This document shows positions 48,570 to 57,186 of a DNA stretch of 64,000 bases, piece after piece (the first letter of the stretch is position 1; every line of letters begins with the position of its first letter). A program made the position numbers and the translations under genes. The notes under the pieces are model-generated. The model had not been told where the DNA came from and made no database searches. It was given only the letters and a program-made list of their open reading frames with translations. This DNA is from a virus: positions 1 through 64,000 of IMG/VR virus record IMGVR_UViG_3300041411_000129, one strand, 5' to 3'.

Positions 48570-49295
48570 TTAAATGTTGGACAGTTGATCGGCTGCGGTG
48601 TTGTAAGAGTCAGTCATCGAAACAACCAAGTTCTCAACGTCATCGGCAGATACACCGAAGCCCAATGCTTCAAGACGTGCGTCGATCTCGTCTGCTGTGT
48701 AGAACTCAGACATAAGGATCGGCGGATTCTGCAACCAATCGTTAGTACGTTCACGAATCGCAGATGCGATATCGTAGTTCGACGCGATCAGTTCAGCCAT
48801 ACCGGTCAAGTCATCTGCCGGGTGGTTGTGCTCGGTCGGTGGATAGACTTCTGGTTTATCACTAACTTCATCGAAGGTGACAAAGCGTGGGTCGGCAATC
48901 TTGTTCGACATGATCTCGAGGATCTTGTTCTCAGGAAGAGTCCAGTTACCACCAAGGGTCTGGTAGGTCTGAACGAGCTCGCCGGAGAGAGTCAAGTCGA
49001 AAAGCAGGATACTGGCGTAGACGCCGCCGAGCTTATTCTGCAACTCGTAACTCGCAGCATTAAAGCGGTGACCAGGCGCCCAGTCCGTCCCACGGATCAG
49101 AGTCCGACCAGTAGGAGTATGTTTGAGAACCATGGTGTCACGGAAGAACGGACCAGCCCACGGAAGGATGAAGTGGAACTCCAATTCTTCTTGCGGAGGC
49201 TGTAGTGTGCGCTTCTCGTTGATGACCTTGTTCGTTAGAGCAGCGCCCGTTTCATCCAATGGGTAAAGATATTGCGTGACGTCATCGGTAGCCAT
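48570..49295 (-). CDS. Tail-fibre connector protein, module 2
   Basis: The product has 241 residues and is the first gene of the minus block. It shares with 43489 the N-terminal 'YPLDETGAALTNKVINEKRT', 'LPWAGPFFRDTMVLKHTPTG' and 'RGTDWAPGHRFNAASYELQN' regions. The middle has 'PPTEHNHPADDLTGMAELIA', and the C-terminus is a helical extension ('IDARLEALGFGVSADDVENL') missing from the sister. It probably links the module 2 fibres to the baseplate. The divergent gene at 49376 begins 80 bases away, so a minus promoter must lie in that gap. Confidence 0.75.
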   Translation of the reverse strand: MATDDVTQYLYPLDETGAALTNKVINEKRTLQPPQEELEFHFILPWAGPFFRDTMVLKHTPTGRTLIRGTDWAPGHRFNAASYELQNKLGGVYASILLFDLTLSGELVQTYQTLGGNWTLPENKILEIMSNKIADPRFVTFDEVSDKPEVYPPTEHNHPADDLTGMAELIASNYDIASAIRERTNDWLQNPPILMSEFYTADEIDARLEALGFGVSADDVENLVVSMTDSYNTAADQLSNI

Positions 49296-49375
49296 TTACT
49301 GGTCCCCATTAAAATATGAGCCTCAACGGTTTATCGAGGTAATGAACATATGATTTTTTACTTGAGGTGTTTTAT

Positions 49376-50638
49376 ATGTATACCTGCGTAAAAGCACTCA
49401 TTCGCCAACGAGGCGATAATCAGAGATTGACTGAAGCGCAGGTAGGCGATGCGGCAGTTCGTACTCTGATGGCTGAGAACAGTACGGTCTATTTGATCCT
49501 GACACATCCGACCATTAATCATCAGGTCGGCTTGGATCTGGATACGATTGAAGATGTCATCTACCGTATTGCTGATGGCATTACTGTGGATCAGTGGCTT
49601 CAGTCGAGAGGCGATGAAACGCTGCCAACGTCGGACACCTTGATGAAGGTAGAAGCTGCTTCGTGCGGTTACAATGACCTCTTTGCGGCTGGCTACAAGA
49701 TCCAACTCCAACACCCAACTGCGGGTGAAGGCACGCAGCTGCCTGATAGCGAACTTACAGACATTCTGGTAACGAAGTCTGACTTCGATTACAAGATGTT
49801 GTTTGACTACGGCCTTGCCACGGTCAATGGTCTTCTCCACATCACTGATTACTCGACTCGTGGTTGGAAGATCAAAGAAGGTGGCCGTTCGACTCAGTTT
49901 GCCAAGCGTCACGATCTGGGTCTGATCAGCTTCAAGAACGTCGGTAAGTTGACATGTATTCCGATCAAACCTGAGATGGTCCTGCCTTATGGTGGCCTTC
50001 CGATGAAGAACGGTTTCATCATCAACACACCTGGCGTTGATCTGACCAACAAAGTCGTCATGCTGTCTGTCGGCGGTTACCTCCACTTTGCCAATGAATG
50101 TTACACCGTCATTGGCGATCGTTCGATTAAGTTCGACTGGTGGAAATACCCGCTGGAACACCGCTACTACAATTCCAACAAACTCATCAACATGAAAGCG
50201 TTCCTCGATACGATGGTACGCAACGAAGACCATGGCGATGCGCTGGACTTGAATCAAGCGAACAGCGACGCGTCCATCACGGCGTACATGTCTTTACCGC
50301 AGTCGTTCATCATCCTGCTGGATGCCAAGAACTTCTACTACGAGCGACATGCTCTAGAACGCACCGGTCTGCCTGGTCGCTACTACAGCTACGAACTGCC
50401 GAAGTTCCCAATGCAGCTCGAGAACGGTTTGCTTCCGGCTTACGTGGCAATGCCTGAGTCGGGTATGTATTCTCTCGCAATCTACGAGAACCTGATTCGT
50501 AGCTTCCAGCATGACACGAAGAAGCCTGCCGACGACATGTACTTCAACGGCGCTCGGAAATCTTCCAACCTCGGCCATTACGCTTCTGCGTATCTGCTCG
50601 AGATGGGGACTGAGTTCTTGGCTAACCCTCCCGTTTAG
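49376..50638 (+). CDS. Virion-type protein (420 aa), unknown
   Basis: The start MYTCVKALIRQRGDN has GAGG eight bases upstream; a GTG three codons earlier lies inside that region. The protein has a helical N-terminus and then a beta-rich part ('GYKIQLQHPTAGEGTQLPDS', 'NGFIINTPGVDLTNKVVMLS', 'VGGYLHFANECYTVIGDRSI'), and ends with aromatic-rich helices ('LLDAKNFYYERHALERTGL', 'YSYELPKFPMQLENGLLPA'). It does not have the metallophosphatase motifs that an SbcD partner of the gene at 52159 would need. Likely a baseplate or head protein by context. Confidence 0.7.
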   Translation: MYTCVKALIRQRGDNQRLTEAQVGDAAVRTLMAENSTVYLILTHPTINHQVGLDLDTIEDVIYRIADGITVDQWLQSRGDETLPTSDTLMKVEAASCGYNDLFAAGYKIQLQHPTAGEGTQLPDSELTDILVTKSDFDYKMLFDYGLATVNGLLHITDYSTRGWKIKEGGRSTQFAKRHDLGLISFKNVGKLTCIPIKPEMVLPYGGLPMKNGFIINTPGVDLTNKVVMLSVGGYLHFANECYTVIGDRSIKFDWWKYPLEHRYYNSNKLINMKAFLDTMVRNEDHGDALDLNQANSDASITAYMSLPQSFIILLDAKNFYYERHALERTGLPGRYYSYELPKFPMQLENGLLPAYVAMPESGMYSLAIYENLIRSFQHDTKKPADDMYFNGARKSSNLGHYASAYLLEMGTEFLANPPV

Positions 50639-50646
50639 GAATCTCT

Positions 50647-50958
50647 ATGTTCAGAGAAAACTTAGTAGGGCTCGAAGAACTCATTCGTTTAGGTAAAGGC
50701 GCCGTCTTCGTTCCATTCAATGTCGGTGGTCCAACCCAAGGCGAACTTCGAATCATCCTCAGTATCAATGAGACTACCTTACGGCACGTTTCATTGATTC
50801 CTAAATGGAAGCTGGAGGGCGGTAAACTCGTCATGGAACGTAGATACTGTGAGATCAATTTGATCAAAAAGAACCTCGAGCACTACAAGTTCATTCTGAT
50901 CGAAGATTTAGACTCACTATTGAAGGACGTGGCTGACACTAACGCCTGTCTCAACTAG
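50647..50958 (+). CDS. Small soluble protein, unknown
   Basis: The product has 103 residues, MFRENLVGLEELIRLGKGAV, beta-rich in the middle ('VFVPFNVGGPTQGELRIILS', 'TTLRHVSLIPKWKLEGGKLV') and helical at its end ('NLEHYKFILIEDLDSLLKDV'). It follows 49376 after eight bases and a GGAATC site, so it is probably co-translated. A terminator follows at once. Not recognised. Confidence 0.65.
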   Translation: MFRENLVGLEELIRLGKGAVFVPFNVGGPTQGELRIILSINETTLRHVSLIPKWKLEGGKLVMERRYCEINLIKKNLEHYKFILIEDLDSLLKDVADTNACLN

Positions 50959-50964
50959 ATGTGA

Positions 50965-50997
50965 CATAAGAGCCGGGGCTTCCCCCGGCTCTCTATG
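50965..50997. terminator. Hairpin between convergent genes
   Basis: CATAAGAGCCGGGG-CTTC-CCCCGGCTCTCTATG: a 10-bp GC-rich stem with CATA/TATG ends, between the convergent stop codons of 50958 and 51001. It can serve both strands. Confidence 0.7.
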
Positions 50998-51000
50998 CTG

Positions 51001-51270
51001 TCAAGTTGGTAATGTCATCCACGGATTACCGTTTGCTTCGTGAGTACATGAGGCTTTGTTACCAGTACGGACAACAGGAACACCATCGATCGTCATCCAT
51101 GCGGAACCTTCAACCATCTTAGGTCCTGCGTGAGAGCCCGTACCGTGACCTGTAACGTCATCCCCTAGCAAGGATATCGGTTTACCGAGAACTGTCCATG
51201 TAGGCTTCCCTGGGCCGCTAATAACCCCACCTGCTTGCGATTCGCCTACGAGTGAAATAGGTAGCATCAA
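51001..51270 (-). CDS. PAAR-motif spike-tip protein
   Basis: An 89-residue protein, the usual size for a phage PAAR protein. It has the beta-prism pattern of repeated Gly turns ('GKPTWTVLGKPISLLGDDVT', 'GHGTGSHAGPKMVEGSAWMT') and the metal-binding end 'GNKASCTHEANGNPWM', with His and Cys ligands. In contractile systems such a protein sharpens the tip of the central spike that pierces the outer membrane. The start codon overlaps the stop of the spike gene just upstream (ATGA type), which is the expected pairing. No ribosome site is needed because translation is coupled. Confidence 0.85.
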   Translation of the reverse strand: MMLPISLVGESQAGGVISGPGKPTWTVLGKPISLLGDDVTGHGTGSHAGPKMVEGSAWMTIDGVPVVRTGNKASCTHEANGNPWMTLPT

Positions 51271-52085
51271 GTAGTACCTGCGAATTTAGGTGTTTTGAGG
51301 GTAGTGCCACCGGCGTTCATTGTAAGAACGGAACCACCACCATCAATCACGGATTGTACACCGGCTTTCATTTTAATGTTCTTACCAGCATTAACGATGA
51401 AATCACGTTCAGCTTTAGCGTTGATGTCCTGAGGTGCATATGCCTTGATGTCCATCTGATCAAGCTTAACGAAAGTTCCCTTAGCGTTCTGCAAGTGGAT
51501 CAGGTTCAAAGCGCTAGCGAGGAACATGAAGTTACCGATGTCGTCCTTAACAGTGAACGTACCTTCGGCGAAGTCAAAGAACATCTCGTACAGATAAGGC
51601 TCGCCATTCGCCTGACAGCTACGGAACGAGAACATCTTACTGTGGGAAGAGAGTTCGAACCAGTACATGTTGTCAAGACCGAGAGTTGTAGAACCTTCGT
51701 CTTGAGTGGCACTGATACCGAAGATGATCGTCTCAAGCTTTCTGAGGTTGTCATCCAGACCCATGGTCCGCCAATAGTACTTATCGTGGTCCGCTGTTTG
51801 CAGGATCTCCACACGCTCGCCACGACGTACATCCGGTGCAGTCAACCGGTTGGAGCCAGAAGGGAGCCAAGTCGCTGTGATGCTGTTGGAGGAGATCATA
51901 CCGCCACTCACGGCGTTACCATCGATGTCTTTGGTCTGATAAGTCTCAGCTGTCTCGTTCCCGGTCAATTCACCATCACGCATCGGCAGCCATTCAATAG
52001 GGACCACATCAACGGTCTTGCTACCCAGCTCTTTGTTCGTATCGATACGACCAATACCGACCGTCCTGAAAACGGATACCTCCAT
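51267..52085 (-). CDS. Baseplate central spike protein (gp5/VgrG-like)
   Basis: A 272-residue protein. The N-terminal ~160 residues are a beta domain with 'GRIDTNKELGSKTVDVVPIE' and 'PDVRRGERVEILQTADHDKY' followed by 'YWRTMG', consistent with an OB-fold as in gp5/VgrG spikes. The C-terminal ~90 residues are a repeated beta pattern ('LNLIHLQNAKGTFVKLDQMD', 'NAKAERDFIVNAGKNIKMKA', 'VIDGGGSVLTMNAGGTTLKT'), a triple-stranded beta-helix needle. It ends at the PAAR gene it would carry. There is no lysozyme domain between, unlike T4 gp5. The role as membrane-piercing spike of the tail is well supported by the neighbour and repeats. Confidence 0.8.
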   Translation of the reverse strand: MEVSVFRTVGIGRIDTNKELGSKTVDVVPIEWLPMRDGELTGNETAETYQTKDIDGNAVSGGMISSNSITATWLPSGSNRLTAPDVRRGERVEILQTADHDKYYWRTMGLDDNLRKLETIIFGISATQDEGSTTLGLDNMYWFELSSHSKMFSFRSCQANGEPYLYEMFFDFAEGTFTVKDDIGNFMFLASALNLIHLQNAKGTFVKLDQMDIKAYAPQDINAKAERDFIVNAGKNIKMKAGVQSVIDGGGSVLTMNAGGTTLKTPKFAGTT

Positions 52086-52125
52086 GCTGAGATCCTCTTA
52101 AATCAAATTTAACTAAACGTCTTAA

Positions 52126-52134
52126 TGATACAAT
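52126..52134 (+). promoter_or_regulatory. Extended -10-like promoter site before the SbcC-like gene
   Basis: TG-A-TACAAT lies 24 bases before the start codon in the 73-base divergent gap. TTTAAC 15 bases further upstream is a poor -35. Confidence 0.4.
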
Positions 52135-52158
52135 AGCACTACTCACGGAGCATCCGCG

Positions 52159-54591
52159 ATGCAGTTCCTGTACATCGAATTAGTAAACTGCAACCGTACC
52201 GCACTCAACGGAAAGAAGTCCGTAAAGATCACACCTGAAACTAAAACTCAGATGATCTTGGGTACTAACGGTAGCGGTAAGTCAAGTCTTATCAGCATTG
52301 GCTTCTCACCACTCCCTCCTGATCCTGATGATTTCGATAAGGACGGGTACTGGTGCTCGAAGTTTATCCACAAAGGTCACACGTACAAATGCGAGGCATG
52401 GTACGGGGATAAGAATTCTTATTCATTCATAGTAGACGGTGGTGAGAACCTTAACAAAGGCAGAACCATCACTGCTCAACTCGAGTTGGTCAAGATTCAT
52501 ATCGGCTACACTCGCGACCTGCATGCGCTTCTGACGGGTGAGGTTAAGTTCACCACAATGAACGCTCTCCAGCGTCAGCAGTGGATCAGCCGCTTCGCTA
52601 CAGCTGACTTCACGTACGCCTTCGCCAAGTATAAAGAATGGCGCGGGATGTTGAGCAAGGCGAATAACATCGTTGACTGGGTGAGCGATCACTTGGTTGA
52701 GGCTAAGTCCCGTTTGATGGACCCTGCCGACGTCGCTGAGATGCGCAAGAAGGCTGATGAGCTACACGAGACTCTTGACACGTTGATGCGTGAACCTAAG
52801 TCCGGTATTGGCGCTATGAATGAGTTCGAGCTTCAAGACCTCATCCGTAGAACCGATCAAGAGATCTGCAACCTGTTGATGGAAGAGTATCCTGAGATTG
52901 CCAACATGCGCAGTCAAGCGGATATGGATTTCACACTGGCTGAGGTCGACATGATCTTCAACCAGTACACCGGTGAGATGAAGGTTCACGGCGAGCGTTT
53001 GTCTGAGCTGGAAACTCTGAAAGTTAAAGCTCAGCAGATGTTGAAGGTAGATCCTAACATCTTGCAGGCCGAGATCGAACAGCTTCGCAAAGACCTCAAC
53101 TCTTTGCCAGCTTTGGTTACCGGTATTCACGAGAGCTTGCTGATTCCAGCCGCTGATGCGATTACCGATCTTCGGATGGGTACAGCTGGACTTCCTCCTG
53201 AGCGTAAGACTCTGGGTGATGTGATGGCCATCTCCGAAGTCATCATGTTTAAGCGCATGAAGGCTAACCAGTTCGGCGGTGCGATAGATGACATCCAACG
53301 TCAGATCGAACACATCCACAAATGTGAATCGGTTATCTGCCCAAGCTGCACTCATTCGTTTAAGCCGGGTGTTGAACCAGGTACGCTTGAGGAGTTGGAG
53401 ACACGCCTGAATAAAGGCGAGGCACTGACTAAGGGTCTTGACGTTGAGTTGGAAGAGTTGTCGGGCAAACTTGAAGAAGTCCAAGAGGTCGCCAATTCTT
53501 ACGAACATATGGAAGATCTCAGGAAGAAGTATCAGGGTCGTTATCCGGGCTTGTTCTCGTACCTCGATCAGAAGGGCTGGACTTCGATCGGTCGTGGTCT
53601 CTCAGCGGCGTATGCTGCGTATGAGCGTGATGTTCACAACTCAGGTCTTCGTAAGAAAGCGCAGGAACGTCTTGACATCGTAATGGATGCCATCAGTCGG
53701 TTCAACCAAGAAGGCGGTGAGATGTCCGCAGTCATGGAGAACTACTACAAGGCTAAGGCCGCGTACGAAGCTGCATTCGCTAACGTGAGTATGGCTCGTG
53801 ATGACAAAGCGAACGTGATGCGCCTGAGTAAGGCGATGCAGGACTACGAACGCCGGTACAATCACGCTGAAGAGCTGTACGAGACACTTCGCGTTGAACT
53901 GATTCGTTACTGCAACAACCAAGGCGATCTTCTGATTGAAGATCTCATCAAGAAGACCAAGACGTCTATCGGTATTCATGAGAACGCTTTGGCTGAACAG
54001 GATGCTCACGAGACTCTGGTAAAGGATCTCGAGAATCAACTTGTAGCAGCGGCTACTCAGCAAGCAGCGATGAAGAAGCTCGTGGACGCCATGTGTCCTA
54101 AGAAAGGTCTGCTGGCGGAACAGATCACTCACCAGATGCTCACGGTGATCAACGTCGTCAACAAGATCATTCAGCGAGTGTGGGAATACCCGCTCACCGT
54201 TTCACCGAGTAATGTCGATGAAGAGAAGGGGATTGATTACAAGTTCCCGCTCAGAGTCGATAAGGTTCCTCGCAGCGACGTTAGTAAAGGTAATGGTTCG
54301 TCCAAGGATATTGTCGATCAGGCTTTCAGGCTGGCAGGTTACGCTTGCATGAACTTGACCGACTACCCACTATACTTGGATGAGTTGGGTTCTTCCTTCG
54401 ATGAAACCCACCAGTACAAGTTGCTTCCGTTGATTAAGGAATTGGCTGACGATCCACGGTTCTCCCAGATTCTGATTATTAGCCATGCTTTGATCGGTCA
54501 GACGGCGTTCCCTAGTTCGCAGACGATTATCCTCGATGACCGTAACATCAACTACCCTCACACTTACAACGAACATGTGGAGTTTGCCTAA
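52159..54591 (+). CDS. SbcC/Rad50/gp46-like recombination ATPase
   Basis: An 810-residue SMC-like protein. 'MILGTNGSGKSSLISIG' holds the P-loop (residues 35-43). Two long coiled coils flank a zinc hook 'CPSC' at residues 394-397. A degenerate ABC signature ('SKGNGSSKDIVDQAFRLAG') lies near 710, Walker B 'PLYLDELGSSFDE' near 740, and 'ILIISHALIG' supplies the switch histidine. With a nuclease partner (SbcD/gp47) it would trim DNA ends for recombination-dependent replication. No such partner is in the window. Its signature motif is weaker than the usual LSGGE. It is longer than T4 gp46 (560 residues) because of the coiled coils. Confidence 0.9.
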   Translation: MQFLYIELVNCNRTALNGKKSVKITPETKTQMILGTNGSGKSSLISIGFSPLPPDPDDFDKDGYWCSKFIHKGHTYKCEAWYGDKNSYSFIVDGGENLNKGRTITAQLELVKIHIGYTRDLHALLTGEVKFTTMNALQRQQWISRFATADFTYAFAKYKEWRGMLSKANNIVDWVSDHLVEAKSRLMDPADVAEMRKKADELHETLDTLMREPKSGIGAMNEFELQDLIRRTDQEICNLLMEEYPEIANMRSQADMDFTLAEVDMIFNQYTGEMKVHGERLSELETLKVKAQQMLKVDPNILQAEIEQLRKDLNSLPALVTGIHESLLIPAADAITDLRMGTAGLPPERKTLGDVMAISEVIMFKRMKANQFGGAIDDIQRQIEHIHKCESVICPSCTHSFKPGVEPGTLEELETRLNKGEALTKGLDVELEELSGKLEEVQEVANSYEHMEDLRKKYQGRYPGLFSYLDQKGWTSIGRGLSAAYAAYERDVHNSGLRKKAQERLDIVMDAISRFNQEGGEMSAVMENYYKAKAAYEAAFANVSMARDDKANVMRLSKAMQDYERRYNHAEELYETLRVELIRYCNNQGDLLIEDLIKKTKTSIGIHENALAEQDAHETLVKDLENQLVAAATQQAAMKKLVDAMCPKKGLLAEQITHQMLTVINVVNKIIQRVWEYPLTVSPSNVDEEKGIDYKFPLRVDKVPRSDVSKGNGSSKDIVDQAFRLAGYACMNLTDYPLYLDELGSSFDETHQYKLLPLIKELADDPRFSQILIISHALIGQTAFPSSQTIILDDRNINYPHTYNEHVEFA

Positions 54592-54776
54592 TGGTACTCG
54601 GTATCTTCTTTCTGATCGTCTTCCTTATCATCGCTTCGATCATCTGGCGTATGGAGCGTGGGCAGAAGTTCCTGCACAAATTGTGTGCGTCGGTGGGATG
54701 TAGTTTTGTCATCACCGCGCTCATTGTGTTTGGTGCAGCAAAAGAACTGGCGTCACTGAAGTTCCTCTTCAGTTGA
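54591..54776 (+). CDS. Small two-pass membrane protein (61 aa), holin-like size
   Basis: Two hydrophobic segments can be seen: residues about 2-19 ('VLGIFFLIVFLIIASIIW') and 34-51 ('VGCSFVITALIVFGAAKE'), with basic 'RMERGQKFLHKLCAS' between. Both ends would be on the periplasmic side if the basic loop stays in the cytoplasm. The start overlaps the stop of the SbcC-like gene by one base. Size and topology fit a class II holin, but the neighbours are not lysis genes, so the label remains open. Confidence 0.65.
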   Translation: MVLGIFFLIVFLIIASIIWRMERGQKFLHKLCASVGCSFVITALIVFGAAKELASLKFLFS

Positions 54777-54797
54777 CCCAACACGGAGGAATTAATC

Positions 54798-55043
54798 ATG
54801 GACAACAATCCAGAAGGTTACGTCGGCGAAGCGTTGGTAACGGGTTTCGGTATTAACGAAATCCATATTCGTCTCAGTTACGGTAGGATGCGCTTGCGGA
54901 TTCCTTACAAGACTGAAGAAGCGTTGTGGGAGAAGTATCAAGTGGATGATGTAGTTCACGTCTATCTTACCGCCGGTGATGGATGTGCAGAACTCCGCTT
55001 GAAGACCCCACCGCCTCCGGCTGCATTTCCTTCAGAGATGTAA
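54798..55043 (+). CDS. Small soluble beta-rich protein, unknown
   Basis: The product has 81 residues, MDNNPEGYVGEALVTGFGIN, with a good CGGAGGA ribosome site. The first 65 residues alternate beta strands ('EIHIRLSYGRMRLRIPYKTE', 'DDVVHVYLTAGDGCAELRLK'), possibly a small OB or SH3-like barrel, and the end is Pro-rich ('TPPPPAAFPSEM'). It is followed five bases later by a terminator. Function unknown; OB-like proteins next to recombination genes may bind single-stranded DNA, which is only a suggestion. Confidence 0.65.
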   Translation: MDNNPEGYVGEALVTGFGINEIHIRLSYGRMRLRIPYKTEEALWEKYQVDDVVHVYLTAGDGCAELRLKTPPPPAAFPSEM

Positions 55044-55047
55044 ACAG

Positions 55048-55078
55048 CATAAAGCCCGGCCTTGAGCCGGGCTTTATG
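55048..55078. terminator. Bidirectional terminator hairpin (CATAAAG type)
   Basis: CATAAAGCCCGGC-CTTGA-GCCGGGCTTTATG, a perfect 13-bp stem between convergent genes. The flanking A/T ends serve both strands. Confidence 0.8.
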
Positions 55079-55085
55079 TTTGTCA

Positions 55086-55730
55086 TCAGCCGCCTGGAGC
55101 AGAACCTTCCAGTTCTGCAATGCGATCGTTGAGCTTCTCGATGGTTTCGATAAATGTTGCTTGGGCCGTTTTATAAGCCTCTATCTGAGCCAGCAATACG
55201 AGGTTCTCAGCGTAAGGGGTGGTACGGATAGTGATGGCAGCAGAACGTGCCGCGGCGTCAGCTACAGCTTGTTCCTGAGTCACCGCATCGGTAGTTGGGA
55301 TCGTGGCAACCGACACCGTGCTCTCAACGCCGATATAATCCGACACCGCTTGCTTTACAGATTGCGTCAAACGAGTGAGATCGTAGCTATCCGGCAAGAT
55401 GCCGAGATCAACAGTCGCTACCATCCAACTGTGAGGAACAACGCCCATGTTCGGATACGACTCGATATACGTATCCGGAACGTAGATTGCTTTCTCACTG
55501 TCAGACATCAGTGTGATGATTGCAGCGCCTGCGGCGACGTCAGCCTGATAGTCAGCCTCAACTAAGCTAACAGGCGTGTACACCAGTGCTAGAGGATCTA
55601 CACCGCGAGTGATGAGGTCCTCGAAAGAACGCTCACCGGTAACGCGGTAGACAACCGTTGCTTTGGCATTGAAGGGTGCCCGTAAAACGAACAGACCCCT
55701 CGAACCCAATGGCGGAGTGATTCTAGCCAT
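55086..55730 (-). CDS. Virion-type protein with C-terminal coiled coil
   Basis: The product has 214 residues, starting MARITPPLGSRGLFVLRAPF. The first ~150 residues are mixed beta/alpha ('ATVVYRVTGERSFEDLITRG', 'TIPTTDAVTQEQAVADAAAR'), the last ~50 form a heptad-like helix ('AQIEAYKTAQATFIETIEKL', 'NDRIAELEGSAPGG'). It resembles small jumbo-phage baseplate or neck proteins that trimerise through a C-terminal coil. I cannot name a family. Eleven bases separate it from the upstream gene. Confidence 0.7.
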   Translation of the reverse strand: MARITPPLGSRGLFVLRAPFNAKATVVYRVTGERSFEDLITRGVDPLALVYTPVSLVEADYQADVAAGAAIITLMSDSEKAIYVPDTYIESYPNMGVVPHSWMVATVDLGILPDSYDLTRLTQSVKQAVSDYIGVESTVSVATIPTTDAVTQEQAVADAAARSAAITIRTTPYAENLVLLAQIEAYKTAQATFIETIEKLNDRIAELEGSAPGG

Positions 55731-55741
55731 ACGTCAATACC

Positions 55742-57073
55742 TCATGGAGTGACTGGAATAGTCGCTTGAGCGATATCGACGCTGTACTTGGTAACTACCA
55801 GATACAGGAACTTGTTGAAGCTCTTGGCGATGTAAACCACGTCATCGCGAATCAGACGGTTGAAGCCGGTAGGAACGCCAGAGTCACGCGTCATCTCTTC
55901 AGCGTGCATCAGCATCTCAGCGAGTATCAGGCAGAACTGGCGAGTTTCCTCTTTCATCTGCATGAAATCTACGTGAGTAGTCGGCACGTTGATGTAGTCA
56001 GGGTAACGCTCGATGAACTGATCGATACCGTCACGGTTCTCAGGTCCACCAACAACAGCCAGCATTACGGAACGGAACTGCGAAGGGACGATGTTCAACA
56101 CCTTATCGATGTGAGCATCGGTGTACTTAACACCCTTACAGGTCTTGTGGCAGATTTGCATCGACTGCTGTACGCCAGCGATGCCGGCCCAGATGCCGGT
56201 TTGACGAACTTCCTGTGGTACAGCCCAGTTCATGTAGAGCGGAGTCGCGATGAACTCAGTCGACGTAAAAAGGTCAGGGAAGATCGTTGCCCAATCGTCA
56301 CGATCATGTTCGCTGTTATCGAGGATATAATCCCGGATAGCTTCTTTGACGGCATCGAGGTTGTCGCCAGCCGGACCGTAGATCACAGTCACCCAGTTGG
56401 TGTCGATGGTCTTGGTCTTGTCGGTTGGGTCAGTCCAGGCAAACACATCGTTTCGCATTACTGTTTCAGGGAAGACGCCCTTAGCGATGTTCATGCGGTT
56501 AAAGATGTCGGACTGCTGGATCGCCTGAACCATTTCCAGTACGGTGTCGTAGTCGTCGAAGAACGAATCGAGTGCCACGACCGGAGGAACCGGCAGGATG
56601 GTGAACTCGTCGTACTGGTTGTAGAACGAATCATCAGCGAACCAAATCCGCCAGCTTGTAGTAGCCGACTGATTCAATGGTGCGATGTTGATGTATTCAG
56701 GGCAGAAGTAGTTATCGAATGCCGTTTGGATGCCGGAGTCGATCAGATCGAACTGAGTACCGAAGTGCTGAATGAAGGCTTGAGTGAAGCTATCCTTCTC
56801 TTCAGTGAAGGTCCCAAGCTTGGCCTGAGTGTAGATCCAGTTGATCGCAGTCAAGCACGAGAAGGCGATCTCATCCGACACTACGGTCGGTACATCGTTG
56901 ACTTTGTAAGAGAACCCTACGAGGGTCTCGGCACCAAAGTCGGAGAAGGAATGCCACGTCTTTTCACGGGCAGCTGTTTTGGATCTGTCAGCCAGCTCGC
57001 CAATCGGTGAGACCACGCCAAGCGTGTTGTCCACCAACGATCCGATCTGGGCAAACGCCTTGAAAATATTCAC
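55742..57073 (-). CDS. Virion-type protein (443 aa), unknown
   Basis: A 443-residue acidic, mainly helical protein, beginning MNIFKAFAQIGSLVDNTLGV. The N-terminal amphipathic stretch could contact membrane or partner. Segments such as 'WTDPTDKTKTIDTNWVTVIY', 'DGIDQFIERYPDYINVPTTH' and 'QFCLILAEMLMHAEEMTRDS' are evenly folded and have no catalytic motif. It is the first gene of a two-gene minus block that diverges from the spanin-like genes across 113 bases. Probable structural protein. Confidence 0.7.
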   Translation of the reverse strand: MNIFKAFAQIGSLVDNTLGVVSPIGELADRSKTAAREKTWHSFSDFGAETLVGFSYKVNDVPTVVSDEIAFSCLTAINWIYTQAKLGTFTEEKDSFTQAFIQHFGTQFDLIDSGIQTAFDNYFCPEYINIAPLNQSATTSWRIWFADDSFYNQYDEFTILPVPPVVALDSFFDDYDTVLEMVQAIQQSDIFNRMNIAKGVFPETVMRNDVFAWTDPTDKTKTIDTNWVTVIYGPAGDNLDAVKEAIRDYILDNSEHDRDDWATIFPDLFTSTEFIATPLYMNWAVPQEVRQTGIWAGIAGVQQSMQICHKTCKGVKYTDAHIDKVLNIVPSQFRSVMLAVVGGPENRDGIDQFIERYPDYINVPTTHVDFMQMKEETRQFCLILAEMLMHAEEMTRDSGVPTGFNRLIRDDVVYIAKSFNKFLYLVVTKYSVDIAQATIPVTP

Positions 57074-57186
57074 TGTTAATACCTCGGTTTGCGAGCGGCG
57101 AAAGGTATGACCGTAAGTGATGTAAAAACTTACACCATGTAGCCTGGAACTATATTATTTTTCAAGAACTTTAGGGGACTATCGTA

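Noticed and set aside
49376-50638. Possible SbcD/gp47 nuclease partner for the SbcC-like gene
   Set aside because: No metallophosphatase motifs can be found in the 420 residues; the pattern is that of a virion-type protein.
55766-57010. A 414-codon plus-strand frame opposite the 443-residue protein at 55742
   Set aside because: It is a mirror of the real gene. It has His/Arg/Val-rich shadow composition, no ribosome site, and the minus-strand gene has well-spaced neighbours and a plausible fold.
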